Origin: an uncultured Leucobacter sp.
GTDB taxonomy: Bacteria; Actinomycetota; Actinomycetes; Actinomycetales; Microbacteriaceae
Direction of reading: 5' to 3'
NCBI GenBank assembly: GCA_937967375.1
Contig: CALCJF010000098.1
Coordinates: 1-58,103 of the forward strand
Length of the DNA: 58,103 nt
Position 1 is the stretch's first letter. Each line of letters begins with the position of its first letter. The notes below the pieces were generated by a model. That model saw only the letters and a program-made list of their open reading frames with translations, made no database searches and had not been told where the DNA came from. A program made the translations under genes and the position numbers. Below are positions 48,145-56,403 of this stretch, piece after piece.

Positions 48145-49203
48145 ATGACATACAGCGTTGCGGTGGCCGGGGCGAGCGGGTACGCGGGCGGCGAGCTGCT
48201 GCGCCTGCTTGCTGAGCATCCCGAGTTCGAGGTGCGCACCGTGACGGGGCACTCGAGTGCCGGTGACGCCCTGATCAACCACCAGCCACACCTGCGCTCG
48301 CTCTCGCACCTGACGTTGCAGCCGACCGAAGCCGCGATGCTCGATGGCCACGATGTCGTGTTCTTCGCCCTGCCACACGGCGCCTCCGGCGAGCTGACTG
48401 CGCAGCTGACGAACGTGGGCCTCGCGGTCGATGCAGGCGCCGATCACAGGCTGAACAGCAGCGAAGACTGGGCGAAGTTCTACGGTGGCGAATACCACGA
48501 GCCGTGGCAGTATGGCGTTCCTGAATTGCTGCTTCGCGGCGACGACGGCGAGGTCACGAGGCAACGTGAGGCGTTGCGAGGGGCGACGAGGATCGCGGCA
48601 CCCGGGTGCAACGCGAGCACCGTGGCGCTCTCGCTCGCGCCGGGCATCGCGGCCGGGGTGATCGAGACCGACGACATTGTGACCGTGCTCGCCGTAGGCC
48701 CCAGCGGTGCGGGCAAAGCGGCGAAGACGCATCTGCTCGGTGCCGAGCTGATGGGCACGGCGAACCCGTACGCGGTCGGCGGCACGCACCGGCACATTCC
48801 CGAGATTCAACAGTCGCTGCGCGGCGCGGGCGCGAGTGACCCTCGCATCAGCTTTACCCCGGTGCTCGTGCCGATGAGTCGCGGCATTCTCGCGACGTCT
48901 ACTGCGACGATCGCCCCCGGCGTCTCTGCTGCGCAGGTGCGCGAGGCGTGGGTGAATGCCTATGCAGACGAGACGTTTGTGCACGTGCTGCCCGAAGGGC
49001 ACTTTCCGCGCACCGCCGACACCCTCGGCGCGAACACCTGCCTCATGGGCGTGGCGATCGATGAGGCGGCTGGCCGCGTCGTTGTGGTCGCCGCCCTCGA
49101 CAACCTCGCCAAGGGCACCGCGGGCGCGGCGATCCAGTCGGCGAACATCGCGCTCGGCCTGCCAGAGCAGACCGGCCTCTCAATGAATGGAGTTGCACCG
49201 TGA
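48145..49203 (+). CDS. argC: N-acetyl-gamma-glutamyl-phosphate reductase
   Basis: A 352-residue NADPH-dependent enzyme, the third step of arginine synthesis. It has the N-terminal Rossmann motif VAGASGYAGGELLRLL (residues 7-22), catalytic Cys155 in AAPGCNAS, and HRHIPEIQQSL in the substrate domain. ATG 48145 begins MTYSVAVAGASG. It heads argC-argJ-argB and overlaps argJ (GTGA). No clear ARG box was seen upstream; a weak GGAGG/CCTCC hairpin lies in the 120-base gap. Confidence 0.96.
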   Translation: MTYSVAVAGASGYAGGELLRLLAEHPEFEVRTVTGHSSAGDALINHQPHLRSLSHLTLQPTEAAMLDGHDVVFFALPHGASGELTAQLTNVGLAVDAGADHRLNSSEDWAKFYGGEYHEPWQYGVPELLLRGDDGEVTRQREALRGATRIAAPGCNASTVALSLAPGIAAGVIETDDIVTVLAVGPSGAGKAAKTHLLGAELMGTANPYAVGGTHRHIPEIQQSLRGAGASDPRISFTPVLVPMSRGILATSTATIAPGVSAAQVREAWVNAYADETFVHVLPEGHFPRTADTLGANTCLMGVAIDEAAGRVVVVAALDNLAKGTAGAAIQSANIALGLPEQTGLSMNGVAP

Positions 49204-50357
49204 CCGTCACCACACCCAATGGCTTTCGTTCGGCAGGCATTGCGGTCGGTCTGAAGAGCACCGGCAAGCCCGACCTCGCGCTCGTCGTGAACGACGGGCC
49301 GGAGCCCGCAAGCGCTGTGGTCTTCACGAGCAACCGCGCGCAGGCGAACCCGATTCTGTGGAGCCGAAAGGTAGTGCAGAATGGCCCCGCGCAGGCGATC
49401 ATTCTGAACTCGGGTGGCGCAAACTGTTTCACCGGCGACTTCGGCTACGAGACCACGCGCCTCACCGCCGAGGCAGTCGCGAGCGAACTCGGCGGTGACG
49501 CAGAGCGTGTGCTCGTGTGCTCAACCGGCCTCATCGGCAGTGGCGACCAGGCATTTCGCGACAAGATCGTGAACGGCGTGCCCGCGCTCGCAGCCGCGCT
49601 CAGTGCTGAAGACACTACGGCGCCGGCCGCGATCCTCACCACTGATTCTGTTGAGAAGACCGCGAGCTACACGAGCGAAGCCGGTTGGACTATCGGCGCG
49701 ATGGCGAAGGGTGCCGGCATGCTCGCACCGGGCCTCGCCACGATGCTTGTGGTGATCACGACCGACGCGAAGATCGACAGCGCTGGCCTCGACCAGGCGC
49801 TGCGCTCGGCAACCTCGGCGAGCTTCGACAGGCTCGACAGCGACGGTTGCATGTCGACGAACGACCAGGTGACGGTGCTCGCGAGCGGCGCGAGTGGGGT
49901 CGTGCCAGACGCGGGGGAGTTCGCGAGCGCGCTCGCTGCGGTGTGCGACAGCCTCGCGGCGCAGCTGCAGGCCGATGCCGAGGGCGCAAGCCACGACATC
50001 GATATCGAGGTGACCGGCGCGGTGAGCGTCGAAGACGCCGTCGAGGTCGCGCGTTCGGTCGCCCGCAATAACCTCTTCAAAGCCGCGATCTTCGGCAACG
50101 ACCCGAACTGGGGCCGGGTGCTCGCGGCGATCGGCACCACCGACGCCGTGTTCGACCCGTACGCGGTCGATGTGAGCTTCAACGGGGTGCGCCTCTGCCA
50201 CGCGGGTGGGCCCGATCGCCCAGTCGACGAGTGCGACCTGACCCCGCGCAAGACGCATGTGCTGATCGAGCTCTTTGTGGGCGAGCACACGGCGACTGTG
50301 CGCACGAACGATCTCACGCACGACTACGTGCATGAGAACTCGGCGTACTCGAGCTAA
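49200..50357 (+). CDS. argJ: bifunctional ornithine acetyltransferase / N-acetylglutamate synthase
   Basis: A 385-residue self-cleaving enzyme that transfers acetyl from N-acetylornithine to glutamate, recycling acetyl in the arginine pathway. The autocleavage site is in KGAGMLAPGLATMLVVITTD, with the nucleophile Thr181. NSGGANCFTG and RNNLFKAAIFGNDPNWGRVL also match. The final residues THDYVHENSAYSS are the conserved C-terminus. GTG 49200 overlaps the argC stop. Confidence 0.96.
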   Translation: MTVTTPNGFRSAGIAVGLKSTGKPDLALVVNDGPEPASAVVFTSNRAQANPILWSRKVVQNGPAQAIILNSGGANCFTGDFGYETTRLTAEAVASELGGDAERVLVCSTGLIGSGDQAFRDKIVNGVPALAAALSAEDTTAPAAILTTDSVEKTASYTSEAGWTIGAMAKGAGMLAPGLATMLVVITTDAKIDSAGLDQALRSATSASFDRLDSDGCMSTNDQVTVLASGASGVVPDAGEFASALAAVCDSLAAQLQADAEGASHDIDIEVTGAVSVEDAVEVARSVARNNLFKAAIFGNDPNWGRVLAAIGTTDAVFDPYAVDVSFNGVRLCHAGGPDRPVDECDLTPRKTHVLIELFVGEHTATVRTNDLTHDYVHENSAYSS

Positions 50358-50402
50358 CTCGGCGCTGACGAGCCCCACACGGAACGCGAAGAAAGCGAAG
50401 CG

Positions 50403-51305
50403 ATGACGAACACGACGAGCACGGTGCCGCACGAAGAGGCGGCGCTCAAGACCGAGGTGCTGATCGAGTCGCTGCCGTGGTTGAAGAAGTTTCGCGACGC
50501 CATCATGGTCATCAAGTTCGGCGGCAACGCGATGGTCAACGAAGAGCTGCTGCGCGCGTTCGCCGAAGACGTCGTCTATTTGCGGCTCGCTGGCATTCGC
50601 CCTGTGGTGGTGCACGGTGGTGGCCCGCAGATCAGTGACATGCTGCGCCGGCTCGATATTCAGAGTGAGTTTCGAGGCGGCTACCGGGTGACGACACCGG
50701 AGGCGATGGACGTGGTGCGCATGGTGCTCACGGGCAAAGTGAACCCCGAGCTCGTCGAGCAGATCAACGCGCACGGCCCCTTCGCCGCAGGCACCACGGG
50801 CGAGGACGCCGGACTCTTCATCGGGCGTCGCCGCGACCCGATTGAGGTCGAGGGCGAGTCCGTCGACCTGGGGCAGGTTGGCGACGTGATCGGGGTGCGC
50901 ACTGAACCGGTGCTCGCGTTGCTCGAGGCCGGTTTGATCCCGGTGATCGCGGGCATTGCGCCCGACAAGGATCACCCCGGCGAGTCGCTCAACATCAACG
51001 CCGATGCGGCGGCGGGTGCGCTGGCAACCGCTCTCGGCGCCGAGAAGCTCGTGATCCTCACTGATGTCGCGGGGCTCTATTCGAACTGGCCCGACCGCGA
51101 TTCTCTTGTGTCGAGCATCACCGCAGACGAGCTCGAGGTGCTGCTGCCCGGGCTTGAATCAGGCATGATTCCGAAGATGCGGGCCTGCCTCGACGCGGTG
51201 CGAGGCGGGGTTGAGAAGGCCGCGATCATCGACGGGCGCGAGCCGCACTCGGTGCTGCTCGAGATCTTCACCGCGCGCGGCATCGGCACCGAGGTGACCG
51301 CATAG
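50403..51305 (+). CDS. argB: acetylglutamate kinase
   Basis: A 300-residue amino-acid kinase that phosphorylates N-acetylglutamate, second step of arginine synthesis. Motifs: MVIKFGGNAMVNEEL (about 36-50), RPVVVHGGGPQISDML (phosphate loop), GLIPVIAGIAPD, SLNINADAAAGALATALGAE and the KMRACLDAVRGGVEKAAII motif typical of arginine-inhibitable forms. It follows argJ by 45 bases. argD and argF, which normally come next, are absent, and a convergent small gene follows. Confidence 0.96.
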   Translation: MTNTTSTVPHEEAALKTEVLIESLPWLKKFRDAIMVIKFGGNAMVNEELLRAFAEDVVYLRLAGIRPVVVHGGGPQISDMLRRLDIQSEFRGGYRVTTPEAMDVVRMVLTGKVNPELVEQINAHGPFAAGTTGEDAGLFIGRRRDPIEVEGESVDLGQVGDVIGVRTEPVLALLEAGLIPVIAGIAPDKDHPGESLNINADAAAGALATALGAEKLVILTDVAGLYSNWPDRDSLVSSITADELEVLLPGLESGMIPKMRACLDAVRGGVEKAAIIDGREPHSVLLEIFTARGIGTEVTA

Positions 51306-51315
51306 CGCGCTCAGG

Positions 51316-51681
51316 CTAGGTGGCTCGTATGAGGTTTTGTCGTGGGCCTTCGATGCGGGCAACCGCTACCTTGAGGTCGACCACATCGACAGCTAAAGTT
51401 TTCACTTCTGAGCGCAGCGTGGCGAGCTCTTCGTGCACTGCGGCGAACCTTTCGTTGATGCGCGCCTCAAGCGACTCAGACCGCCGATCGGTGAGGTCGA
51501 ACCGATTGTCGACTTGTGCGAACCGTTTGTCGATCTGATCGAACCGTTTCTCGATCTGATCGAACCGTTTCTCGATTCTCTGTTCGAGTCGGCGCAGCAG
51601 TGCAAACATGCCCGAGAACAGCAGGGCGACCGTGCTGAACACCGACACGATGGTGGTGATGATCTCGGGGGCCACGAACAT
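51316..51681 (-). CDS. small membrane-anchored coiled-coil protein with 7-residue repeats
   Basis: 121 residues. One membrane helix (IITTIVSVFSTVALLFSGMF, about 7-26) is followed by a long coiled coil built on the repeat RFDQIEKRFDQIDKRFAQVD NRF (spacing added), about residues 33-58, and ending LKVAVARIEGPRQN. The DNA of the repeat is near-identical in tandem (about 51534-51574). ATG 51681 is chosen for the membrane helix and CACAAT 6 bases upstream; the longer open frame is mostly noncoding. Such repeats are common in phage- and mobile-element-linked actinobacterial proteins; no function is assigned. Confidence 0.7.
   Translation of the reverse strand: MFVAPEIITTIVSVFSTVALLFSGMFALLRRLEQRIEKRFDQIEKRFDQIDKRFAQVDNRFDLTDRRSESLEARINERFAAVHEELATLRSEVKTLAVDVVDLKVAVARIEGPRQNLIRAT
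51534..51574 (+). repeat. 21-bp tandem repeat encoding RFDQIEK units
   Basis: CTGATCGAACCGTTTCTCGAT occurs twice in tandem, with a third degenerate copy before it. Near-identical DNA makes this prone to slippage by whole 7-codon units. Confidence 0.65.
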
Positions 51682-51807
51682 ACCTCGATTGTGGCTCTTG
51701 AAATGGTGCGTTGCAAGCCACGCTACGTGGTCGCGAAAGGGTTTCAGTTCGCCGAACCGAAATCTGTGCATAACCCCTAGAACAGGTGCTTGTGAGCGAC
51801 AAATCAC

Positions 51808-52094
51808 AGGGTCAATCGTGAGCTAGACCATCCAGTTGAAACCACTCGGCTGGGTGATTTTGATATGCCTGAAACCTGCCGTTCATAGGGGTGGGTGAGA
51901 TGGATGATCTTGATAGGTGAGTGATGCCTGTTACGGGGGAAGCCCCGAAATTCAGGGTGTTCGTTCAGGTACCGTCCTAATTACGTGAGCAGGAAGCGAA
52001 ATCATCTTGCGTGGTTTCGAGGTCATCTCGGCCAGGCACTGACCACGCACATTGACTTCTCAATCCGAGAATCATCACCAATTGGGGGAACCAA
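51808..52094. promoter_or_regulatory. pilA upstream region with imperfect direct repeats
   Basis: 287 bases without a gene. GATTTTGATATGCCTG (about 51856-51871) is echoed by GATCTTGATAGGTGAGTGATGCCTG (about 51905-51929). A CGGGG-GAAG-CCCCG hairpin follows at about 51935-51948. TTGGGGGAACC before ATG 52095 is the ribosome binding site. No promoter hexamers are certain. I looked for a c-di-GMP riboswitch, as known before some pilus genes, and did not find its conserved core. Confidence 0.4.
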
Positions 52095-52475
52095 ATGCGT
52101 ACTATCAAGCAGTACCTCGAGGCCGCAAAGGCCCGTAAGGAAAACGGCGAAGAGGGCTTCTCGCTCGTCGAGCTCATCGTCGTCGTCGTGATCCTCGGCA
52201 TCCTCGCCGCGGTCGCTATCCCGATCTTCAACGGGATTCAGGGGCAGGCTCGCCAGTCGGCCGCAGAAGCGGCCGCCGCGAATGCTGCATCGCAGGCTTC
52301 AGCACAGGTGGCAACTGGTGTGGCTGCAAACCTGAAGGCTCCAGTGAATGACGAATTCACATACAGCGGCTACCCGACGGCCATCGTGGATGTTGACAAG
52401 ATCTGTGTTACTGCAACAGCGAAAGCACCGAACACTGAAACAGCTACGGCTGGCCCCGGCTGCGCCACTCCATAG
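52095..52475 (+). CDS. pilA: major type IV pilin
   Basis: 126 residues with a class III signal: a 21-residue leader MRTIKQYLEAAKARKENGEE G, cleavage before Phe22, and the hydrophobic helix FSLVELIVVVVILGILAAVA with the essential Glu at mature position 5. The globular part is short, with two cysteines (104 and 123) that can close the usual D-region disulfide loop. It heads the pilus locus and is followed by two hairpins before the minor pilins, consistent with high pilA and low minor-pilin expression. Confidence 0.93.
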   Translation: MRTIKQYLEAAKARKENGEEGFSLVELIVVVVILGILAAVAIPIFNGIQGQARQSAAEAAAANAASQASAQVATGVAANLKAPVNDEFTYSGYPTAIVDVDKICVTATAKAPNTETATAGPGCATP

Positions 52476-52496
52476 GCTCCGCACTCGAGGTCTAGC

Positions 52497-52541
52497 GGGT
52501 GCCCCGGTGGAAGGAGCGAGCCTTCACCATCGGGGCTACCC
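52497..52541 (+). terminator. large hairpin after pilA
   Basis: GGGTGCCCCGGTGGAAGG pairs imperfectly with CCTTCACCATCGGGGCTACCC. It sits 22 bases after the pilA stop and probably stabilises the pilA mRNA 3' end and/or attenuates read-through. Confidence 0.65.
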
Positions 52542-52566
52542 GACTCGGCAGTCGGCTGTCGGAGTC
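52542..52566 (+). terminator. second hairpin after pilA
   Basis: GACTCGGCAG-TCGG-CTGTCGGAGTC folds to a stem of about 10 bp immediately after the first hairpin. Together they form a tandem stem-loop separating pilA from the minor-pilin genes. Confidence 0.6.
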
Positions 52567-52632
52567 GCTTGGTGCTTCAATTTGGGCATTCTGTTAAGGC
52601 ACATCTGGACCTAACTTTCGAGGGGAGCAACA

Positions 52633-53121
52633 ATGAAGCAATCAATGCTTCGCGGCAACGATGCCAGCCGCTCCACTCCACCCCAACTCTCTCTCAAGCG
52701 GCAACCTGAGCAGGGCTTCAGCATCGTAGAGATCGTCATTGCGATGCTGCTATTTGCTCTGTTGGCCGTCGGGATTCTGCCGTTGCTCGTGAGCGTCACA
52801 AACCTCACCGTCGGCAACAGTGAAAGCGTGCGCGGCAAAGCTGCCGTGCAGCAGAAGCTCGCTTCGATTCAGCGCTACTACCCGACCGATCCGAGCGTGC
52901 AAGTAGAAGCCTCACGGCCCGTCGGTCAAACTCGAAACTGCAGTGCTCTGCCGACAAACGTTGCGCCACTCAAAGAGATGGTCGGCGATCTCACCGTCAC
53001 TACAGCCGCCGGAGCCTGCCCCACTGTTTTTCCAGGGACGGTCTCAGTGAACGTCACCGTCACGAATTCCGGCCAAGTCAAGGTAGCCTCGGCCAATACA
53101 AGTGTGCGGGTGACCCAGTGA
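52633..53121 (+). CDS. minor pilin, PilV-like
   Basis: 162 residues. Class III signal: 28-residue leader ending EQG, then FSIVEIVIAMLLFALLAVGI with Glu at mature position 5. The globular domain (VRGKAAVQQKLASIQRYYPT, MVGDLTVTTAAGACPTVFPG) has two cysteines (NCSAL and ACPT). It probably primes or decorates the pilus, as PilV-type minor pilins do. ATG 52633 has GAGGGGAGC upstream. GTGA overlap with the next minor pilin. Confidence 0.85.
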   Translation: MKQSMLRGNDASRSTPPQLSLKRQPEQGFSIVEIVIAMLLFALLAVGILPLLVSVTNLTVGNSESVRGKAAVQQKLASIQRYYPTDPSVQVEASRPVGQTRNCSALPTNVAPLKEMVGDLTVTTAAGACPTVFPGTVSVNVTVTNSGQVKVASANTSVRVTQ

Positions 53122-53693
53122 ACCCCCGCTTTCGACGCAGGGACCGCCGGGTCAATTCCGTGGCAGACGATCCGGGCCAAGAGGCGGGCATGTCGCTCGT
53201 TGAACTTATCGTCGCAATGGCTGTGTCTGCGTTGCTGCTCGGCCTGATTGCTGTCATTTTCGGGCAAGGGCTCACCACGCAGATGCAGCAGGCGTCTCGA
53301 AACACTGCGACCGCGCAGCTGAATGCGGTTTCTGCCTACCTAAACGAGTCAATTCGCAATGCAACCACGGCTCGGGTTTCAGACGCGAATACCAGACTCG
53401 ATATGAAGGTGATCAACGCGGCCGGCAACGCATACGAATGCCGTGCATGGAAGATCTCTGGCAACACGCTCTGGTATAAAGCTGGAACGTCAGCACCTGC
53501 GTTCGGAAGCAACTGGGCAAAACTTGCCGAAAATTTGGTGAACCCAGCGAGTGGAGTAGGCAGTGTGGGATTCAGCAACAGCGGTGCTGCGGTGAATTAC
53601 CTTCTGAACGTCAAACCTGGCGACATCGAGGTCACCATCCGCGACGGTGGGTACCCTGGCGCGAAGAGCACCCTTGGAGGTTCGACATGCTGA
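53118..53693 (+). CDS. minor pilin, PilW-like
   Basis: 191 residues. Basic leader of 24 residues ending EAG, then MSLVELIVAMAVSALLLGLI with Glu at mature position 5. The helix continues into QMQQASRNTATAQLNAVSAY, and the globular part ends with a conserved-looking Cys (GGSTC). This is typical of PilW/PilJ-type minor pilins. GTG 53118 overlaps the previous stop, and its end overlaps the next gene by 7 bases, so the minor-pilin genes are translationally coupled. Confidence 0.85.
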   Translation: MNPRFRRRDRRVNSVADDPGQEAGMSLVELIVAMAVSALLLGLIAVIFGQGLTTQMQQASRNTATAQLNAVSAYLNESIRNATTARVSDANTRLDMKVINAAGNAYECRAWKISGNTLWYKAGTSAPAFGSNWAKLAENLVNPASGVGSVGFSNSGAAVNYLLNVKPGDIEVTIRDGGYPGAKSTLGGSTC

Positions 53694-55498
53694 AGAAGAA
53701 TGCGCCCCGAGGAATCTCGCGGCTCAGCATCGCGGCTCGATTGCGTCACGACGCGGGATCGACGATGGTAACTGTGCTGATCGTCATGCTCGTGCTTACC
53801 ATTGGCGGTCTTGCCGTCTCTGCTGTGGCCATTAATACTGCAGTGACTGTCACCGACACGAAACACCGCAGCGCGGCTCAGGCCGAGGTCGACGGTGCCA
53901 TCGCGATGCAAACGGTGGAGCTGATGGCGGGGCGTTTGCAGTGCGATATGTCTCAGCAGAAATCTGGCACAGTACATAACGGGCCGGCCGCGACCACTCC
54001 TGCCGTCAACTGGACACTCGACTGCTCAAAGAACGGTACAGTCGGCACCGCCACAATTCAGGCCAGGGCAAACGTGGGTGGCGAGCAGGCGATGCGCAAG
54101 GCCCTGTTCAATTTCTCGCTCACCCCAGCAGTGCCTGCCGAGTACGGTGCTCCCGAAGATCCCATCATGATGTTCGGCGACAATACTACTTTTAACAGCA
54201 ACAATGTGGTGATTGATCCGGATCATCCAGTGAACGTAACCATTCCATACGGTAGTTTCACCTGTAACACTAGGTTCCCCGGCAACCTGACAGTGAAGGG
54301 CGATATCAGGGTTGAGGGCGGTTGCGAGGTGACCGGTAACGTGATTTCAGTCACCGGTTCAATCTCTGGCCCCGCGCTCAAAGCGGGCAAAGATGTGTTG
54401 GCTTACAAAGACATCGACTTCAAAGGTAGCTCGCTCGTCAAAGGCAATCTTTACTCGGTTACCGGTGCTTGGCAGGCCACGGGAAGTGACTCAGTACTGG
54501 GCAACGTTACGCTCGGCAGCACCGCCGAATGCGGCAATCGTGACGCGAGCGTGCTTGGTCAGATCGGCGGCAACCTGCACGCGAAGGGGGGCTTCTCCTC
54601 GAACTCCGAACCGCACGTCATTAAGGGATCCGTGATCGCGGGCGGCGGCTCTTGCCTGCGGGCATCAACGATTGTTGGCACGCTGACCGTGCCCTCGGGC
54701 AAGTCGCTCGATGATGGATGGAGCGCCACCGTATCTGGCGTGCGTGCGAGGAGCACGGCTCCACTGTCTGCGGGCATCTTTCGTCCCGGTTCGGTTGCGC
54801 AGCCGACCTTCCCGGCAATGCCTGACTTGCCGCCCTGGTTCGAGTACAAGTACAAGGTGAGCGACTGGGTCGGCTACGAGGTAATCGAGCTTGCCAGGGT
54901 TGGCTCCGGGCCGGGCAGCTGTGATGGATTCACCAGCTCGATGGGTGCGTGGCTCACCGCGCAGTCGGCTTCGAATCCCAAAGCGCTTATCATCGATGGT
55001 CGAAAGTGCACTACCCTCTCAACAAATTACGGTGGCGGAGCTGACATTAAGCTCAGCAAGAATCTCATTTTGCTCGCGAACAACTTTGACCTCACCAACG
55101 CGAGAGTTAGTGCTGTCACTGGTTTGGCGAGCAAACCAAAGGTATGGGTCTTGAAGTCTGACGAGACACCCAGCGATGGTAAGCCGACGTGCAGTCCAAC
55201 GGGCAACACAAAACTCAATATGAGCTTCTTCGATCAGACGGTTGCCACCATGGTTTATACCCCGTGCACCATCCAGGTAAACGGGGCGTCAAGCGTGTAC
55301 GGGCAGCTGTACGGAGGCGACTGGGCCGGCGGCGGCGGCGCGGGTATTACCTTCGGCCCCGACAACATCGGCATGCCTGGAATGAGTGGAGGCTCGGGCA
55401 ACGGCGGGGGTGGCGGCGAAGCAGGCGGTGAGCTTGTCACTGGCTCATTCGTGCTGCAATCAAGCCAAGATGTCCCAGTTCCGGTGACCAAACCATGA
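53687..55498 (+). CDS. large pilin-like surface protein (603 residues) with beta-helix-like repeats
   Basis: The N-terminus resembles a PilX-type minor pilin: 24-residue leader ending DAG, then STMVTVLIVMLVLTIGGLAV, but mature position 5 is Thr, not Glu. Residues about 170-350 repeat short G-N-(L/V)-x-x-G strands (GNLTVKGDIRVEGGCEVTGN, KGNLYSVTG, GGNLHAKGG, KGSVIAGGG) like a beta-helix or bactofilin-type stack. About ten cysteines and a Gly/Ser-rich tail near 550-590 follow. It lies inside the coupled minor-pilin operon and overlaps the peptidase gene (ATGA). It is probably a pilus-tip adhesin or assembly factor; the role is inferred from context. Confidence 0.7.
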   Translation: MLKKNAPRGISRLSIAARLRHDAGSTMVTVLIVMLVLTIGGLAVSAVAINTAVTVTDTKHRSAAQAEVDGAIAMQTVELMAGRLQCDMSQQKSGTVHNGPAATTPAVNWTLDCSKNGTVGTATIQARANVGGEQAMRKALFNFSLTPAVPAEYGAPEDPIMMFGDNTTFNSNNVVIDPDHPVNVTIPYGSFTCNTRFPGNLTVKGDIRVEGGCEVTGNVISVTGSISGPALKAGKDVLAYKDIDFKGSSLVKGNLYSVTGAWQATGSDSVLGNVTLGSTAECGNRDASVLGQIGGNLHAKGGFSSNSEPHVIKGSVIAGGGSCLRASTIVGTLTVPSGKSLDDGWSATVSGVRARSTAPLSAGIFRPGSVAQPTFPAMPDLPPWFEYKYKVSDWVGYEVIELARVGSGPGSCDGFTSSMGAWLTAQSASNPKALIIDGRKCTTLSTNYGGGADIKLSKNLILLANNFDLTNARVSAVTGLASKPKVWVLKSDETPSDGKPTCSPTGNTKLNMSFFDQTVATMVYTPCTIQVNGASSVYGQLYGGDWAGGGGAGITFGPDNIGMPGMSGGSGNGGGGGEAGGELVTGSFVLQSSQDVPVPVTKP

Positions 55499-56334
55499 CC
55501 CCATCGCCGTGGCTCGCGTATTTTGTGACGATGGCTGGGATCTTTGGTCTGCTTATCGGCTCATTTCTCAACGTGGTCATCTACCGCGTGCCTGCGGGCA
55601 AATCGCTGCTGCCGAGCAGCCATTGCCCCGGATGCGACACTGCGATCAAGCCATGGCAGAACGTGCCGGTGCTGAGCTGGATCGCGCTTCGCGGGCGATG
55701 CGCATCTTGCAAGACGCGCATCTCGGTGCGCTATCCGCTCGTCGAGCTCGGCACGGGAATCGCCTTTGCTTCGATCGCCTGGTGGTGGCTTGTCAGCGGT
55801 GCGACCAGCGATCACGGGCAGGTGGCCTTCGTGCTGCAGCTTGTCGCGTTGCTTTACCTCGCCGCCGCGTCGATCGCGCTCTCCCTTATCGACCTCGATA
55901 CCTTTCGCCTTCCCAACTCCATCGTGCTGCCCTCAATTGTCGTGTTTGCTCTGCTGCTGCTTGCGGCTTCGATCTGCGCGCCTGACGGTTCGCTGTGGTG
56001 GCCACTCGCTCGCGCGGGCCTGGGCGCGATTGCGCTCACCCTGTTCTATGCGGCGCTGTGGTTTTTCTGGCCCGGTGGAATGGGGCTCGGCGACGTGAAG
56101 CTCTCATTAGCGCTCGGTCTGATGCTTGGCTGGTTCGGTTGGGGCGCTCTGGTCGTCGGTGCGTTCGCAGCGTTCGTATTCGGGGGAGTCTTTGGGTCCG
56201 CACTCGTGCTCGCCGGGCGCGGTGGACGCAAGAGTCGCATTCCGTTCGGGCCGTGGATGATTATCGGAGCCTGGTTCGGGATTTTTGCCGGAGAGCCGCT
56301 CGCGAACTGGTATCTCGATGCGGTGCTCGCATGA
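55495..56334 (+). CDS. pilD: prepilin peptidase
   Basis: A 279-residue membrane aspartic peptidase (A24 family) that cleaves and N-methylates pilin leaders. The N-terminal domain has two CxxC pairs (Cys44/47 in HCPGCD, Cys69/72 in RCASCK), needed for the methyltransferase activity. The catalytic aspartates are in LIDLDTFRLPN (about 133-135) and GGMGLGDVKL (Asp200). Eight or so membrane helices are expected. Its substrates are the upstream pilins. It overlaps the large pilin-like gene by 4 bases. Confidence 0.93.
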   Translation: MTPSPWLAYFVTMAGIFGLLIGSFLNVVIYRVPAGKSLLPSSHCPGCDTAIKPWQNVPVLSWIALRGRCASCKTRISVRYPLVELGTGIAFASIAWWWLVSGATSDHGQVAFVLQLVALLYLAAASIALSLIDLDTFRLPNSIVLPSIVVFALLLLAASICAPDGSLWWPLARAGLGAIALTLFYAALWFFWPGGMGLGDVKLSLALGLMLGWFGWGALVVGAFAAFVFGGVFGSALVLAGRGGRKSRIPFGPWMIIGAWFGIFAGEPLANWYLDAVLA

Positions 56335-56403
56335 CGACACAACTGGCAATGAAACACACAGAGCTGCTGTTGCGGACACATCATCAGAAAGGAACCCTGG
56401 GGA

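Noticed and set aside
49521..50975. 484-codon antisense frame across argJ and argB
   Set aside because: Shadow of two core biosynthesis genes.
51682..51807. N-terminal extension of the coiled-coil protein
   Set aside because: The extra residues lack family or signal character; ATG 51681 puts a membrane helix at the N-terminus and has a leaderless-type -10.
51900..52000. Possible cyclic-di-GMP riboswitch upstream of pilA
   Set aside because: Only a short GC hairpin is present; the conserved GEMM core sequences are absent.
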